Part shown: positions 1-5,918 of the stretch, piece after piece
Numbering within the stretch: the stretch's first letter is position 1
Layout: each line of letters opens with the position of its first letter
NCBI GenBank assembly: GCA_026982235.1
Contig: JALSHM010000036.1
Span: 1-5,918 of the forward strand
Source: Robiginitomaculum sp.
GTDB taxonomy: Bacteria; Pseudomonadota; Alphaproteobacteria; Caulobacterales; Maricaulaceae
Reading direction: 5' to 3'
DNA length: 5,918 nt
Program-made: the position numbers and the translations under genes
Notes under the pieces: model-generated
Seen by the model: the letters and a program-made list of their open reading frames with translations, nothing else
Databases searched by the model: none
What the model was told of the DNA's origin: nothing

Positions 1-131
1 TTGTCTCCACCTCCAACCGCAATTTTGAAGGCCGCCAAGGCCCCGGCGTACGCACCGTGCTGGCCTCTCCCGCAACGGCAGCCGCTAGCGCCATTACCGG
101 CGTGATTACAGATGCAAGAGGTGTATCATGA
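1..131 (+). CDS. leuC: 3-isopropylmalate dehydratase large subunit, C-terminal end (partial)
   Basis: Only the last 42 codons are present (frame from base 3, stop TGA at 129-131); the gene begins upstream of the window. The visible peptide starts VSTSNRNFEGRQGPG and continues into an Ala-rich helix (ASPATAAASAITG). This is the conserved C-terminal segment of LeuC/aconitase-type large subunits, in which the SNRNFEGRQG stretch is part of the substrate-binding region. LeuC carries the 4Fe-4S cluster and pairs with LeuD to convert 2-isopropylmalate to 3-isopropylmalate in leucine synthesis in the cytoplasm. The iron-sulfur cysteines lie outside the window and cannot be checked. Its stop overlaps the leuD start as ATGA, which suggests translational coupling of the two subunits and supports the assignment. 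It could in principle be another aconitase-family large subunit, but the leuD and leuB neighbours make LeuC by far the best reading. Confidence 0.93.
   Translation, partial: VSTSNRNFEGRQGPGVRTVLASPATAAASAITGVITDARGVS
117..121 (+). promoter_or_regulatory. Ribosome binding site of leuD
   Basis: AGAGG lies within the last codons of leuC, six nt before the leuD ATG at 128. The spacing is good, and the site supports this ATG as the true start despite the 4-nt overlap with leuC. Confidence 0.6.
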
Positions 132-709
132 GCTTTCCACCATTTAAAACACTGACATCTGAAACTTTGGTCTTGCGGATGGAAAATATTGATACTGACC
201 AGATTATTCCGGCGCGGTTCTTGACCACAACCAACCGCGAAGGCTTGGGCAAATTAGCCTTTCATGATTGGCGCTACGACGAAAACGGCAAGGAAAATGA
301 TCACCCGCTCAATGGGGACGCGGCCAAGGCTTGCCAGATATTGGTGGCTGGACATAATTTTGGTTGTGGCTCGTCGCGCGAACATGCACCGTGGGCACTG
401 ATGGATTACGGCTTTCGCGCGGTTATCAGCTCTGAGATCGCCGATATTTTTCATGGCAATGCCCTGAAGAACGGGTTTTTACCAATCGTGATTGAGCCGT
501 CCGCCCACACATGGCTGCTCGACCATCCGGGCGAAAACGTGACCATTGATTTGGAGGCTTGCGAAGTACGCCTGCCTAAGAATGGGGGCACATATCCGTT
601 CAAAATTGATCCATTTTCAAGATATTGCTTGCTTCAAGGCAAAGACGAATTGGATTATTTATTGAGCCAGGACAATGAGATTACAGCATATGAGGCACGG
701 CATGTTTGA
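128..709 (+). CDS. leuD: 3-isopropylmalate dehydratase small subunit
   Basis: LeuD is the small (swivel-domain) subunit of isopropylmalate isomerase. It works with the iron-sulfur subunit LeuC to interconvert 2- and 3-isopropylmalate in leucine biosynthesis. The 193-residue product is close to the usual length of about 200. Family motifs are all present: NIDTDQIIPARF at residues 20-31, GHNFGCGSSREHAPWAL at 75-91 (the GCGSSREHA substrate-recognition signature), SEIADIFHGNALKNGFLPI at 102-120, and CLLQGKDELDYLL at 167-179 near the C-terminus. No signal peptide or membrane segment is seen, as expected for a cytoplasmic enzyme. The start at 128 overlaps the leuC stop (ATGA) and has AGAGG six nt upstream. 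Homoaconitase and citraconate-hydratase small subunits share the fold, but adjacency to leuC and leuB supports leucine synthesis. The gene looks intact. Confidence 0.97.
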   Translation: MSFPPFKTLTSETLVLRMENIDTDQIIPARFLTTTNREGLGKLAFHDWRYDENGKENDHPLNGDAAKACQILVAGHNFGCGSSREHAPWALMDYGFRAVISSEIADIFHGNALKNGFLPIVIEPSAHTWLLDHPGENVTIDLEACEVRLPKNGGTYPFKIDPFSRYCLLQGKDELDYLLSQDNEITAYEARHV

Positions 710-733
710 ATTTTCTTTGACAAAAAACTTATC

Positions 734-849
734 TTGTCATCCCGGACAAGCCGCAATGCGGCGCAGAGCCGGGATCTCAGCGTTTGTTTCTAGTACGAGG
801 TCCCGGGTGACCCGTAGGGAATGCCTCTTGTGCAAGCCCGGGATGACAA
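734..849. repeat. Palindromic intergenic repeat in the leuD-leuB gap
   Basis: A 12-nt perfect inverted repeat bounds this 116-nt element: TTGTCATCCCGG at 734-745 and CCGGGATGACAA at 838-849. Inside are two smaller hairpins built from the same ATCCCGG-like core. The first is 739-745 with 769-775, whose loop contains CCGC-AAT-GCGG at 751-761. The second is TCCCGGG at 801-807 with CCCGGGA at 837-843. GGGT-G-ACCC at 805-813 and CTTG-TG-CAAG at 827-836 add further small palindromes. TGTCATCCCGG-ended palindromes are a familiar class of dispersed intergenic repeat in Alphaproteobacteria; membership here is by resemblance, since only one copy lies in the window. No transposase, coding capacity or U-tract typical of an intrinsic terminator accompanies it. 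In an mRNA running from leuD to leuB it would form a strong structure, so an effect on RNA stability or partial termination is possible but unproven. Confidence 0.75.
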
Positions 850-861
850 AAATTGGCATTT

Positions 862-866
862 GGGAA
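862..866 (+). promoter_or_regulatory. Weak ribosome binding site of leuB
   Basis: GGGAA is eight nt upstream of the ATG at 875 and lies just outside the palindromic repeat. It is a modest Shine-Dalgarno match but favours 875 over the in-frame ATG at 821, whose nearest purine run (AGGGA) directly abuts the codon with no spacing. Confidence 0.4.
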
Positions 867-874
867 TTGTATTC

Positions 875-1927
875 ATGAATATAAATTTCACATACCTGCC
901 TGGTGACGGCATTGGCCCTGAGGTTGGTTTGGCGGCTTTGGTCGTACTGAACGCCGCCGCTAACGCATTTGGGCATACGCTGGAAATTGAAGAGAGCCTT
1001 ATTGGTGGTGCCGCTATTGACGAACGCGGTACGCCTTTGCCGGACGAAACTTTGGCTTCGGCCAAGCGCACAGGTGCGATTTTGCTCGGTGCGGTTGGCG
1101 GGCCACGGTGGGATCATCTTAAAGGCTCTAACAGGCCGGAGCTTGGCGGGCTCTTAATCTTGCGCAAAAAGCTTGAGCTATTCGCTAATGTGCGGCCAGC
1201 CAAACCCTTTGCCAGCTTAATCGCAAGCTCCCCCTTAAAGTCTGAATATCTGAAAGGGGTAGATTTCGTTGTCGTCCGCGAACTAACGGGCGGGATTTAT
1301 TTCGGCGATAAAGGCCGGGATAATTTGGGGGCATATGATGAGTGTCGCTATAGTGAGATGGAAATAGAGCGCATTACGCGGCGCGCCTTTGACCTTGCCA
1401 AAACGCGGCGCGGCAAGGTGACCTCGGTGGATAAATCCAATGTGCTGGAGACCTCACGCCTGTGGCGCGAAGTGGTGATAAATGTGGCCAAAGATTATCC
1501 AGATATTGAACTGGAACACACTCTTGTGGACGCTATGGCTATGCATATGTTGTCGCGCGGCCAGGACTTCGATGTCATCCTCACCGAAAACATGTTCGGC
1601 GATATTCTCACCGATGAAGCCTCAATGTTGTGCGGCTCTATGGGCGTCATTCCCTCGGCCAGTTTGGGCGCAGGCACGACGGGCATGTACGAACCCATAC
1701 ACGGCAGCGCCCCGGATATTGCCGGGCAAGGCAAGGCCAATCCCATCGCCATGATATTGTCTGGCGCATGGATGCTGCGCACCAGTTTTGGGCTAGAAGC
1801 CGAAGCAAATGCCATAGATGCCGCTGTCGAAGCGGCGCTTGAGGCCGGACAGGTAACGGGGGATCTTGGCGGTTCCCTATCAACGCAAGATGTAGGAGAG
1901 TGGGTCGCGCAAAATGTCAGTGCCTAG
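875..1927 (+). CDS. leuB: 3-isopropylmalate dehydrogenase
   Basis: LeuB oxidatively decarboxylates 3-isopropylmalate to 2-ketoisocaproate with NAD+, the third dedicated step of leucine synthesis, as a cytoplasmic homodimer. With the ATG at 875 the product is 350 residues, normal for the family. Visible motifs are LPGDGIGPEV at 8-17, substrate arginines R97 and R107 (LRKKLELFANVRP) and R135, catalytic Y142 in GGIYFGD, catalytic K187 in SVDKSN, metal-binding D219, D243 and D247 (LVDA; ENMFGDILTDEAS), and the cofactor segment EPIHGSAPDIAGQGKANP at 273-290. The open frame extends to an ATG at 821, but those 18 extra residues are encoded by the palindromic repeat and precede the conserved N-terminus, so 875 is preferred. 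The 3' end overlaps ilvA by 14 nt. Isocitrate and tartrate dehydrogenases are relatives, but the motifs and the leuCD context indicate LeuB. Confidence 0.96.
   Translation: MNINFTYLPGDGIGPEVGLAALVVLNAAANAFGHTLEIEESLIGGAAIDERGTPLPDETLASAKRTGAILLGAVGGPRWDHLKGSNRPELGGLLILRKKLELFANVRPAKPFASLIASSPLKSEYLKGVDFVVVRELTGGIYFGDKGRDNLGAYDECRYSEMEIERITRRAFDLAKTRRGKVTSVDKSNVLETSRLWREVVINVAKDYPDIELEHTLVDAMAMHMLSRGQDFDVILTENMFGDILTDEASMLCGSMGVIPSASLGAGTTGMYEPIHGSAPDIAGQGKANPIAMILSGAWMLRTSFGLEAEANAIDAAVEAALEAGQVTGDLGGSLSTQDVGEWVAQNVSA
1894..1898 (+). promoter_or_regulatory. Candidate ribosome binding site of ilvA, inside leuB
   Basis: AGGAG in the last codons of leuB is the best Shine-Dalgarno match upstream of the ilvA ATG at 1914. 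The spacing of 15 nt is longer than usual, so initiation may depend on coupling to ribosomes finishing leuB. Confidence 0.4.
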
Positions 1928-3407
1928 TCTGGATAATATCGCCAATAGGGTTGATAAAGCCATGGTTTATCCTTTGGCCAAACGCACGCATTTGCAAGAC
2001 ATTGGTGAGGGAATTTGGCTCAAGCGCGAAGACCAGCAAGATGTGTTTTCGTTTAAAATCAGAGGCGCCGCCAACCGGATATTTAAGCTCTCTAGCGCGG
2101 AAAAACTGCGCGGCGTGGTTTGCGCCAGTGCCGGCAATCATGCCCAAGGTGTAGCCTTAGCGGCCAGTGATGCCGGAATAAAGTCCACGATTTTCATGCC
2201 TGTCACAACACCGGATATTAAAACGCAAGCCGTCCGCGCACTGGGCGGGCAAATCCGCCTGGTTGGGGATAATTATGATGCGGCTTACGCCGCCGCGAAA
2301 GCCTTTGCTGCCAAAACCGGAGCCGTATTTATCCACGCCTTTGACGACGCGGATGTTATTGCCGGGCAAGGCAGTGTGGCCAAGGAAATCTTGGCGCAAA
2401 TCCCAAACCCTGCCGCGATTTATATCGGGGTCGGCGGCGGTGGGTTACTGGCTGGCATGGGGGCGTATTTACGCGTCCATAGCCCGCAGACAAAAATCAT
2501 CGCAGTGGAACCCGAAGGCGCGGCGACCTTAAAAACATCTCTTAAAGCTGGTGAACCAACCAGTTTGGACACAGTGGACGGCTTTGCCGACGGGGTCGCG
2601 GTTAAGCGTATCGGAGATACAACATTCGCCCTGGCGCAACAAATTGCGCCCAAAAATGTCTTGGTCAGTAGTGACGAAATTTGCGCCGCCGTAAAAATTA
2701 TTTTTGAGAAAACCCGTACAATTGTTGAACCCGCAGGGGCTTTGGCTCTGGCGGGACTATTGAAAGATACAAATAGGCTGGACGGACAATCCATCGCCAT
2801 TGTTTCGGGTGCCAATGTCAATTTTGACCGCATTGGTCATATGGTGGAACGGGCAGAATTGGGCGCGGGCGGGGAAATATTGTTCAGCGCCACCCTGCCC
2901 GAAAGACCGGGTTCGTTCCTAAAGTTTTGCGAAGCCCTTGGCGATCATGCGGTCAGTGAATTTAATTACCGCTATGCCGATAAAGCCACAGCCAATGTTC
3001 TGGTTGGCATTAAAATCAAGACACCAGAACAAGGCGCGCTGGTCATGGATAATATCCGCGCGGCGGGTATGGAGGTGAAGGATTTATCCCATAACCGCCT
3101 CGCCAAAGAGCATTTACGCCATATGGTCGGCGGTGTCACATCGGCGCGCACGCCTGAACATATTTATAGTTTCGAGTTCCCGGAACGTCCCGGTGCCTTG
3201 CGGGATTTCCTCATCGGGCTGGACGGACGTTGGAATATATCTTTGTTTCATTACCGCAATCACGGCGCATCGAGCGGGCAGGTTTTGTGCGGCTTCCAGA
3301 CCCCAAATAATGATGAAAGCGAGCTCCTCACTAGCCTGCAAAATACCGGCTTTACCCTGCGCAATGAGACCAATAACCCCGCCTACCAAATGTTTTTGAA
3401 AGCCTAA
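1914..3407 (+). CDS. ilvA: Threonine ammonia-lyase (threonine deaminase), biosynthetic, two ACT-like domains
   Basis: IlvA is a PLP enzyme that deaminates threonine to 2-ketobutyrate and ammonia, the committed step of isoleucine synthesis. The 497-residue product has a catalytic domain over about 1-320. It shows the PLP lysine K48 in FSFKIRGA, the SAGNHAQG loop at 72-79, the phosphate-binding glycine loop VGGGGLLAG around 173-181, and SGANVNFDRI at 298-307. Two ACT-like regulatory domains follow, at about 323-396 (ATLPERPGSFLKFCEALG, FNYRYAD) and 416-490 (YSFEFPERPGALRDFL, WNISLFHYRNHG), ending in NETNNPAYQMFL. This is the long, E. coli-type architecture, whose C-terminal domains sense isoleucine (inhibitor) and valine (activator). 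The single-ACT and catabolic TdcB forms are shorter. The ATG overlaps the leuB stop by 14 nt and gltD follows after one nt, implying co-transcription. No frameshift or missing key residue is seen. Confidence 0.96.
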   Translation: MSVPSLDNIANRVDKAMVYPLAKRTHLQDIGEGIWLKREDQQDVFSFKIRGAANRIFKLSSAEKLRGVVCASAGNHAQGVALAASDAGIKSTIFMPVTTPDIKTQAVRALGGQIRLVGDNYDAAYAAAKAFAAKTGAVFIHAFDDADVIAGQGSVAKEILAQIPNPAAIYIGVGGGGLLAGMGAYLRVHSPQTKIIAVEPEGAATLKTSLKAGEPTSLDTVDGFADGVAVKRIGDTTFALAQQIAPKNVLVSSDEICAAVKIIFEKTRTIVEPAGALALAGLLKDTNRLDGQSIAIVSGANVNFDRIGHMVERAELGAGGEILFSATLPERPGSFLKFCEALGDHAVSEFNYRYADKATANVLVGIKIKTPEQGALVMDNIRAAGMEVKDLSHNRLAKEHLRHMVGGVTSARTPEHIYSFEFPERPGALRDFLIGLDGRWNISLFHYRNHGASSGQVLCGFQTPNNDESELLTSLQNTGFTLRNETNNPAYQMFLKA

Positions 3408-3408
3408 A

Positions 3409-4827
3409 ATGACCGACACCATGCTAAAATTTATATCCATAGGCGCAGAGATGCCGGTCAAACGGAGCGCCAAAGTTCGCGCTGAAGACTTCGGAGAAAT
3501 TTATGCCGATTTTATCCGCGAGAAAGCCACCGCGCAATCTTCGCGTTGCTCCCAGTGCGGTGTACCGTTTTGCCAATCGGGCTGTCCTTTGCAAAACAAT
3601 ATACCTGACTGGCTTTACTTAAGCGCGGAAGGGCGGTTAGAGGAAGCCTATCAACTGTCCGCCCAGACCAATTCCATGCCAGAGATTTGCGGGCGCATCT
3701 GCCCCCAAGACCGTCTGTGCGAAGGTGCCTGCGTCATCGAAAAATCCGGTCACGGCGCGGTCACTATTGGCGCTATTGAGAAAACCCTAACCGACAATGC
3801 TTGGGAAAATGGTTGGGTTGCGCCGATTAAACCAAGCCGCGAGCGCACCCTTTCCGTCGGCATTATTGGTGCGGGACCCGCTGGCCTAGCCGCCGCCGAA
3901 GCCCTGCGCACACAAGGCTGGCAAGTGCGTATTTATGATCGGCATGACCGGGCAGGCGGCTTGCTTATATATGGTATTCCCAATTTCAAACTGGATAAAA
4001 AAATCGTGCAAAGGCGCATAAAACACCTCATGGACGGGGGTGTGGAATTTGTCTTGGGCACCAATATCGGCACGGATATAAGCTTTGCTGATTTGCGCAA
4101 AAAACATGCGGCCATATTGGTGGCGACGGGTGTCTATAAATCGCGTGCCCTGCAAGTACCGGGCTGTGGGGCAGACGGCGTAATAGAAGCTCTGCCATAC
4201 CTCACCAATTCCAACCGTTTGGGGCTTGGTGATAAAGTCAAAATGGACACTGCCAAAGACAAACATGTGGTGGTCATTGGCGGTGGGGATACAGCTATGG
4301 ATTGTGTGCGCACCGCCGTGCGCCAACAAGCTAAATCCGTCACCTGTCTTTATCGCCGTGACCAAGCCAATATGCCTGGCAGTGCGCGCGAAACCAAAAA
4401 CGCCATGGATGAAGGTGTCAAATTTGAGTGGCTAGCAGCCCCGCAATCCATACACGATACCCAAGGGCAAGTCTCCATGGTGCGTGCCGTGCGTATGCGC
4501 CTAGGGCTACCTGATCAATCAGGCCGCCAAACCGTGACCCCAATTAAAGGTTCTGAGTTCGTTGTGAAAGCCGATATGGTCATCCAAGCCCTTGGTTTCA
4601 CCCCCGAAGACATGCACGAGATAAGTCCAGATTTCAAACTTACGGATTGGGGCACACTAAAAGCCCATCCGACAAAATTTGAAACCAATGTCAAGGGCGT
4701 CTATGCGGCGGGCGATATTGTGCGCGGGGCGAGCCTAGTGGTGTGGGCCATACGCGAAGGCCGGGACGCGGCGGCGGCCATACACCACTATTTGGAAAAT
4801 AAACTTCTCGAAACAGCGGCGGAGTAA
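3409..4827 (+). CDS. gltD: Glutamate synthase small (beta) subunit, NADPH-oxidising
   Basis: GltD takes electrons from NADPH through FAD and iron-sulfur centres and passes them to GltB, where glutamine and 2-oxoglutarate become two glutamates. The 472-residue product has the usual length. The N-terminal domain carries two cysteine groups typical of the family: C47, C50, C55 and C59 (CSQCGVPFCQSGC) and C94, C98, C104 and C108 (CGRICPQDRLCEGAC). FAD binding is shown by GIIGAGPAGLAAAE at 151-164 and by VYAAGDIVRG at 431-440; NADPH binding by VVVIGGGDTAMDCVRT at 287-302. YRRDQANMPGSARE at 315-328 is also conserved. The start lies one nt after the ilvA stop, with only a weak GAAAG at 3398-3402 as a possible ribosome site. 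An in-frame ATG at 3421 (MLKFISIG) is an alternative, removing four residues. GltD-like domains occur in dihydropyrimidine dehydrogenases and other oxidoreductases, but gltB directly downstream settles the role. Confidence 0.95.
   Translation: MTDTMLKFISIGAEMPVKRSAKVRAEDFGEIYADFIREKATAQSSRCSQCGVPFCQSGCPLQNNIPDWLYLSAEGRLEEAYQLSAQTNSMPEICGRICPQDRLCEGACVIEKSGHGAVTIGAIEKTLTDNAWENGWVAPIKPSRERTLSVGIIGAGPAGLAAAEALRTQGWQVRIYDRHDRAGGLLIYGIPNFKLDKKIVQRRIKHLMDGGVEFVLGTNIGTDISFADLRKKHAAILVATGVYKSRALQVPGCGADGVIEALPYLTNSNRLGLGDKVKMDTAKDKHVVVIGGGDTAMDCVRTAVRQQAKSVTCLYRRDQANMPGSARETKNAMDEGVKFEWLAAPQSIHDTQGQVSMVRAVRMRLGLPDQSGRQTVTPIKGSEFVVKADMVIQALGFTPEDMHEISPDFKLTDWGTLKAHPTKFETNVKGVYAAGDIVRGASLVVWAIREGRDAAAAIHHYLENKLLETAAE
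4821..4824 (+). promoter_or_regulatory. Ribosome binding site of gltB
   Basis: GGAG overlaps the last codons of gltD, eight nt before the gltB ATG at 4833. Spacing is normal, and the site fixes the gltB start only five nt after the gltD stop. Confidence 0.55.
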
Positions 4828-4832
4828 AACAC

Positions 4833-5918
4833 ATGCAAAATTGGGCAAAAATATACGAACAAAACCGCGAGCGTCTTATTGGTGCACATGCTTATAATCC
4901 TGCTGATGAACATGATGCCTGCGGGGTTGGTTTAGTGGCCAGTATTGACGGTCAGCCAAGACGCGAAATTGTTGATCTGGCGATTAAATCCCTCAAGAAT
5001 GTCTGGCACAGAGGCGCGGTAGATGCGGACGGTAAAACCGGAGACGGGGCCGGGATAATGATCGACATTCCCCAAGAGTTTTTCAGACGTCAAGTGGCGC
5101 GCACGGGTCATAAAGCCAAGAAAGCCATTGTAGCCGTCGGGATGATATTCTTGCCGCGCACTGACTTCTCTGCCCAAGACCAAGCCCGCACTATCGTCGA
5201 ATCAGAATTATTACGCGCCGGGTGTTATATCTATGGCTGGCGGCAAGTGCCTATAGATGTCAGTATTATCGGCGACAAAGCTGCCGCCACCCGTCCAGCC
5301 ATTGAACAAGTTATGTTCCGCCCACCAAAATCTTGGGACGCCACCAAATTAGAGCGCGAGCTTTATATTGTTCGCCGCCGCATTGAGAAACGCGCCATCT
5401 CTGCCGCCCTGCCTGGCTTTTATGTGTGCTCCCTCTCTGGTCGCGTCATTACCTATAAAGGCATGTTTTTGGCCGAGCAAATTGATGTGTTTTATCCAGA
5501 CCTCCAACACGAATTGTTCACATCCCGCGCCGCTTTATTTCATCAGCGCTATTCCACCAATACCTTCCCCCAATGGTGGCTTGCCCACCCTTATCGCATG
5601 ATTGCCCATAACGGCGAGATTAACACGGTACGCGCCAACACCAATTTCATGAAGAGCCACGAGATAAAAATGGCATCCTCCGCCTTTGGAACCAGGGCTG
5701 AAGATGTCAAACCCGTTATTCAAAAAGGCTCCTCTGATTCGGCGGCACTGGATGCTGTGTTTGAGCTTTTGGTGCGGGCGGGTCGCACAGTACCACTGGC
5801 CAAGACTTTGCTGGTGCCCGAAGCCTATTCCAAGCGTACAGAGTTAATGCCAGATAATTGGCGAGCATTTTATGAATATTGTAATGCCGTTATGGAACCA
5901 TGGGACGGGCCTGCTGCC
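4833..5918 (+). CDS. gltB: Glutamate synthase large (alpha) subunit, N-terminal part (partial)
   Basis: The first 362 codons are present and the frame is open to the window edge; the complete subunit is normally about 1500 residues. The visible part is the class-II (Ntn-type) glutamine amidotransferase domain, which hydrolyses glutamine and sends ammonia to the synthase site. The sequence DEHDACGVGLVA places the catalytic cysteine at C30, after a 29-residue stretch that should be removed as a propeptide, as in other GltB proteins. Further amidotransferase motifs are WHRGAVDADGKTGDGAG at 58-74, LFHQRYSTNTFPQW at 235-248, AHNGEINTVRAN at 258-269 and KGSSDSAALD at 298-307. The FMN, 3Fe-4S and 2-oxoglutarate sites lie beyond the window. 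The gene follows gltD by five nt with a GGAG ribosome site, so the two subunits are almost certainly co-expressed. No start codon fits better than 4833. Confidence 0.95.
   Translation, partial: MQNWAKIYEQNRERLIGAHAYNPADEHDACGVGLVASIDGQPRREIVDLAIKSLKNVWHRGAVDADGKTGDGAGIMIDIPQEFFRRQVARTGHKAKKAIVAVGMIFLPRTDFSAQDQARTIVESELLRAGCYIYGWRQVPIDVSIIGDKAAATRPAIEQVMFRPPKSWDATKLERELYIVRRRIEKRAISAALPGFYVCSLSGRVITYKGMFLAEQIDVFYPDLQHELFTSRAALFHQRYSTNTFPQWWLAHPYRMIAHNGEINTVRANTNFMKSHEIKMASSAFGTRAEDVKPVIQKGSSDSAALDAVFELLVRAGRTVPLAKTLLVPEAYSKRTELMPDNWRAFYEYCNAVMEPWDGPAA

Noticed and set aside
717..722. Perfect TTGACA -35 box just after leuD, as a possible internal promoter for leuB
   Set aside because: No convincing -10 element lies 16-18 nt downstream, where the GC-rich repeat arm begins; a single hexamer in an AT-rich stretch is weak evidence.
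734..849. Palindrome as an intrinsic transcription terminator of leuCD
   Set aside because: The stem is followed by an A-rich stretch, with no T-run on the plus strand, so it lacks the terminator signature; the structure fits a dispersed repeat better.
675..878. A plus-strand open frame of 67 codons across the leuD end and the repeat, considered as a leader peptide or small gene
   Set aside because: It begins inside leuD, most of it is the translated palindromic repeat, it has no ribosome site, and it shows no run of leucine or other regulatory codons as a leader peptide would.
737..1117. Minus-strand open frame of 126 codons over the repeat and the 5' part of leuB
   Set aside because: It is antisense to the conserved leuB coding region and the repeat, with no recognisable domain; it is explained as a shadow.
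1495..1815. Minus-strand open frame of 106 codons within leuB
   Set aside because: It is antisense to the metal- and cofactor-binding part of leuB and has no independent support.
3886..4365. Minus-strand open frame of 159 codons within gltD
   Set aside because: It lies wholly antisense to the FAD and NADPH domains of gltD, whose motifs are intact; no domain is recognisable on the minus strand.
4932..5723. Several short open frames (4932-5183 minus, 5368-5601 plus, 5535-5723 minus) as possible small genes or a sign of a broken gltB
   Set aside because: The gltB frame from 4833 is continuous to the window end with all amidotransferase motifs in one frame, so these are shadows and gltB is not frameshifted here.

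Overview
The window is a stretch of bacterial chromosome carrying a dense, all-plus-strand block of amino-acid biosynthesis genes: leuC (3' end only) - leuD - leuB - ilvA - gltD - gltB (5' part only). Protein character is proteobacterial. IlvA and GltD resemble the E. coli-type proteins along their whole length. A palindromic intergenic element with TGTCATCCCGG / CCGGGATGACA ends is of the kind common in Alphaproteobacteria. Base composition looks moderate, roughly half GC by eye (not computed). My best guess is an alphaproteobacterium of moderate GC; this is inferred from gene content and the repeat, not from a marker gene.

Layout. 1-131 is the C-terminal end of LeuC, whose stop overlaps the leuD start as ATGA. 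128-709 is leuD, so both subunits of isopropylmalate isomerase are encoded together. 710-874 is the only real intergenic gap (165 nt) and is mostly filled by a 116-nt palindromic repeat (734-849). 875-1927 is leuB (isopropylmalate dehydrogenase). 1914-3407 is ilvA (threonine deaminase with two C-terminal ACT-like domains), overlapping leuB by 14 nt. 3409-4827 is gltD (glutamate synthase small subunit), one nt after ilvA. 4833-5918 is the first 362 codons of gltB (glutamate synthase large subunit), running off the window edge. No tRNA, rRNA, CRISPR array, insertion sequence or transposase was seen, and no gene was recognised on the minus strand.

How the genes work together. LeuCD and LeuB carry out the isomerisation and oxidative decarboxylation that make 2-ketoisocaproate for leucine. 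IlvA makes 2-ketobutyrate, the first committed step to isoleucine. GltBD makes glutamate from glutamine and 2-oxoglutarate, and glutamate is the amino donor for the final transamination of both branched-chain amino acids. The very short spacings from leuB to gltB suggest one transcription unit joining carbon-skeleton synthesis to amino-group supply. The leuD-leuB gap with its repeat is the one place where expression could be split or tuned.

No clearly new biological system is visible. The items most worth a second look are the palindromic repeat, whose arms can fold in two mutually exclusive ways, and the leu-ilvA-gltDB gene order.
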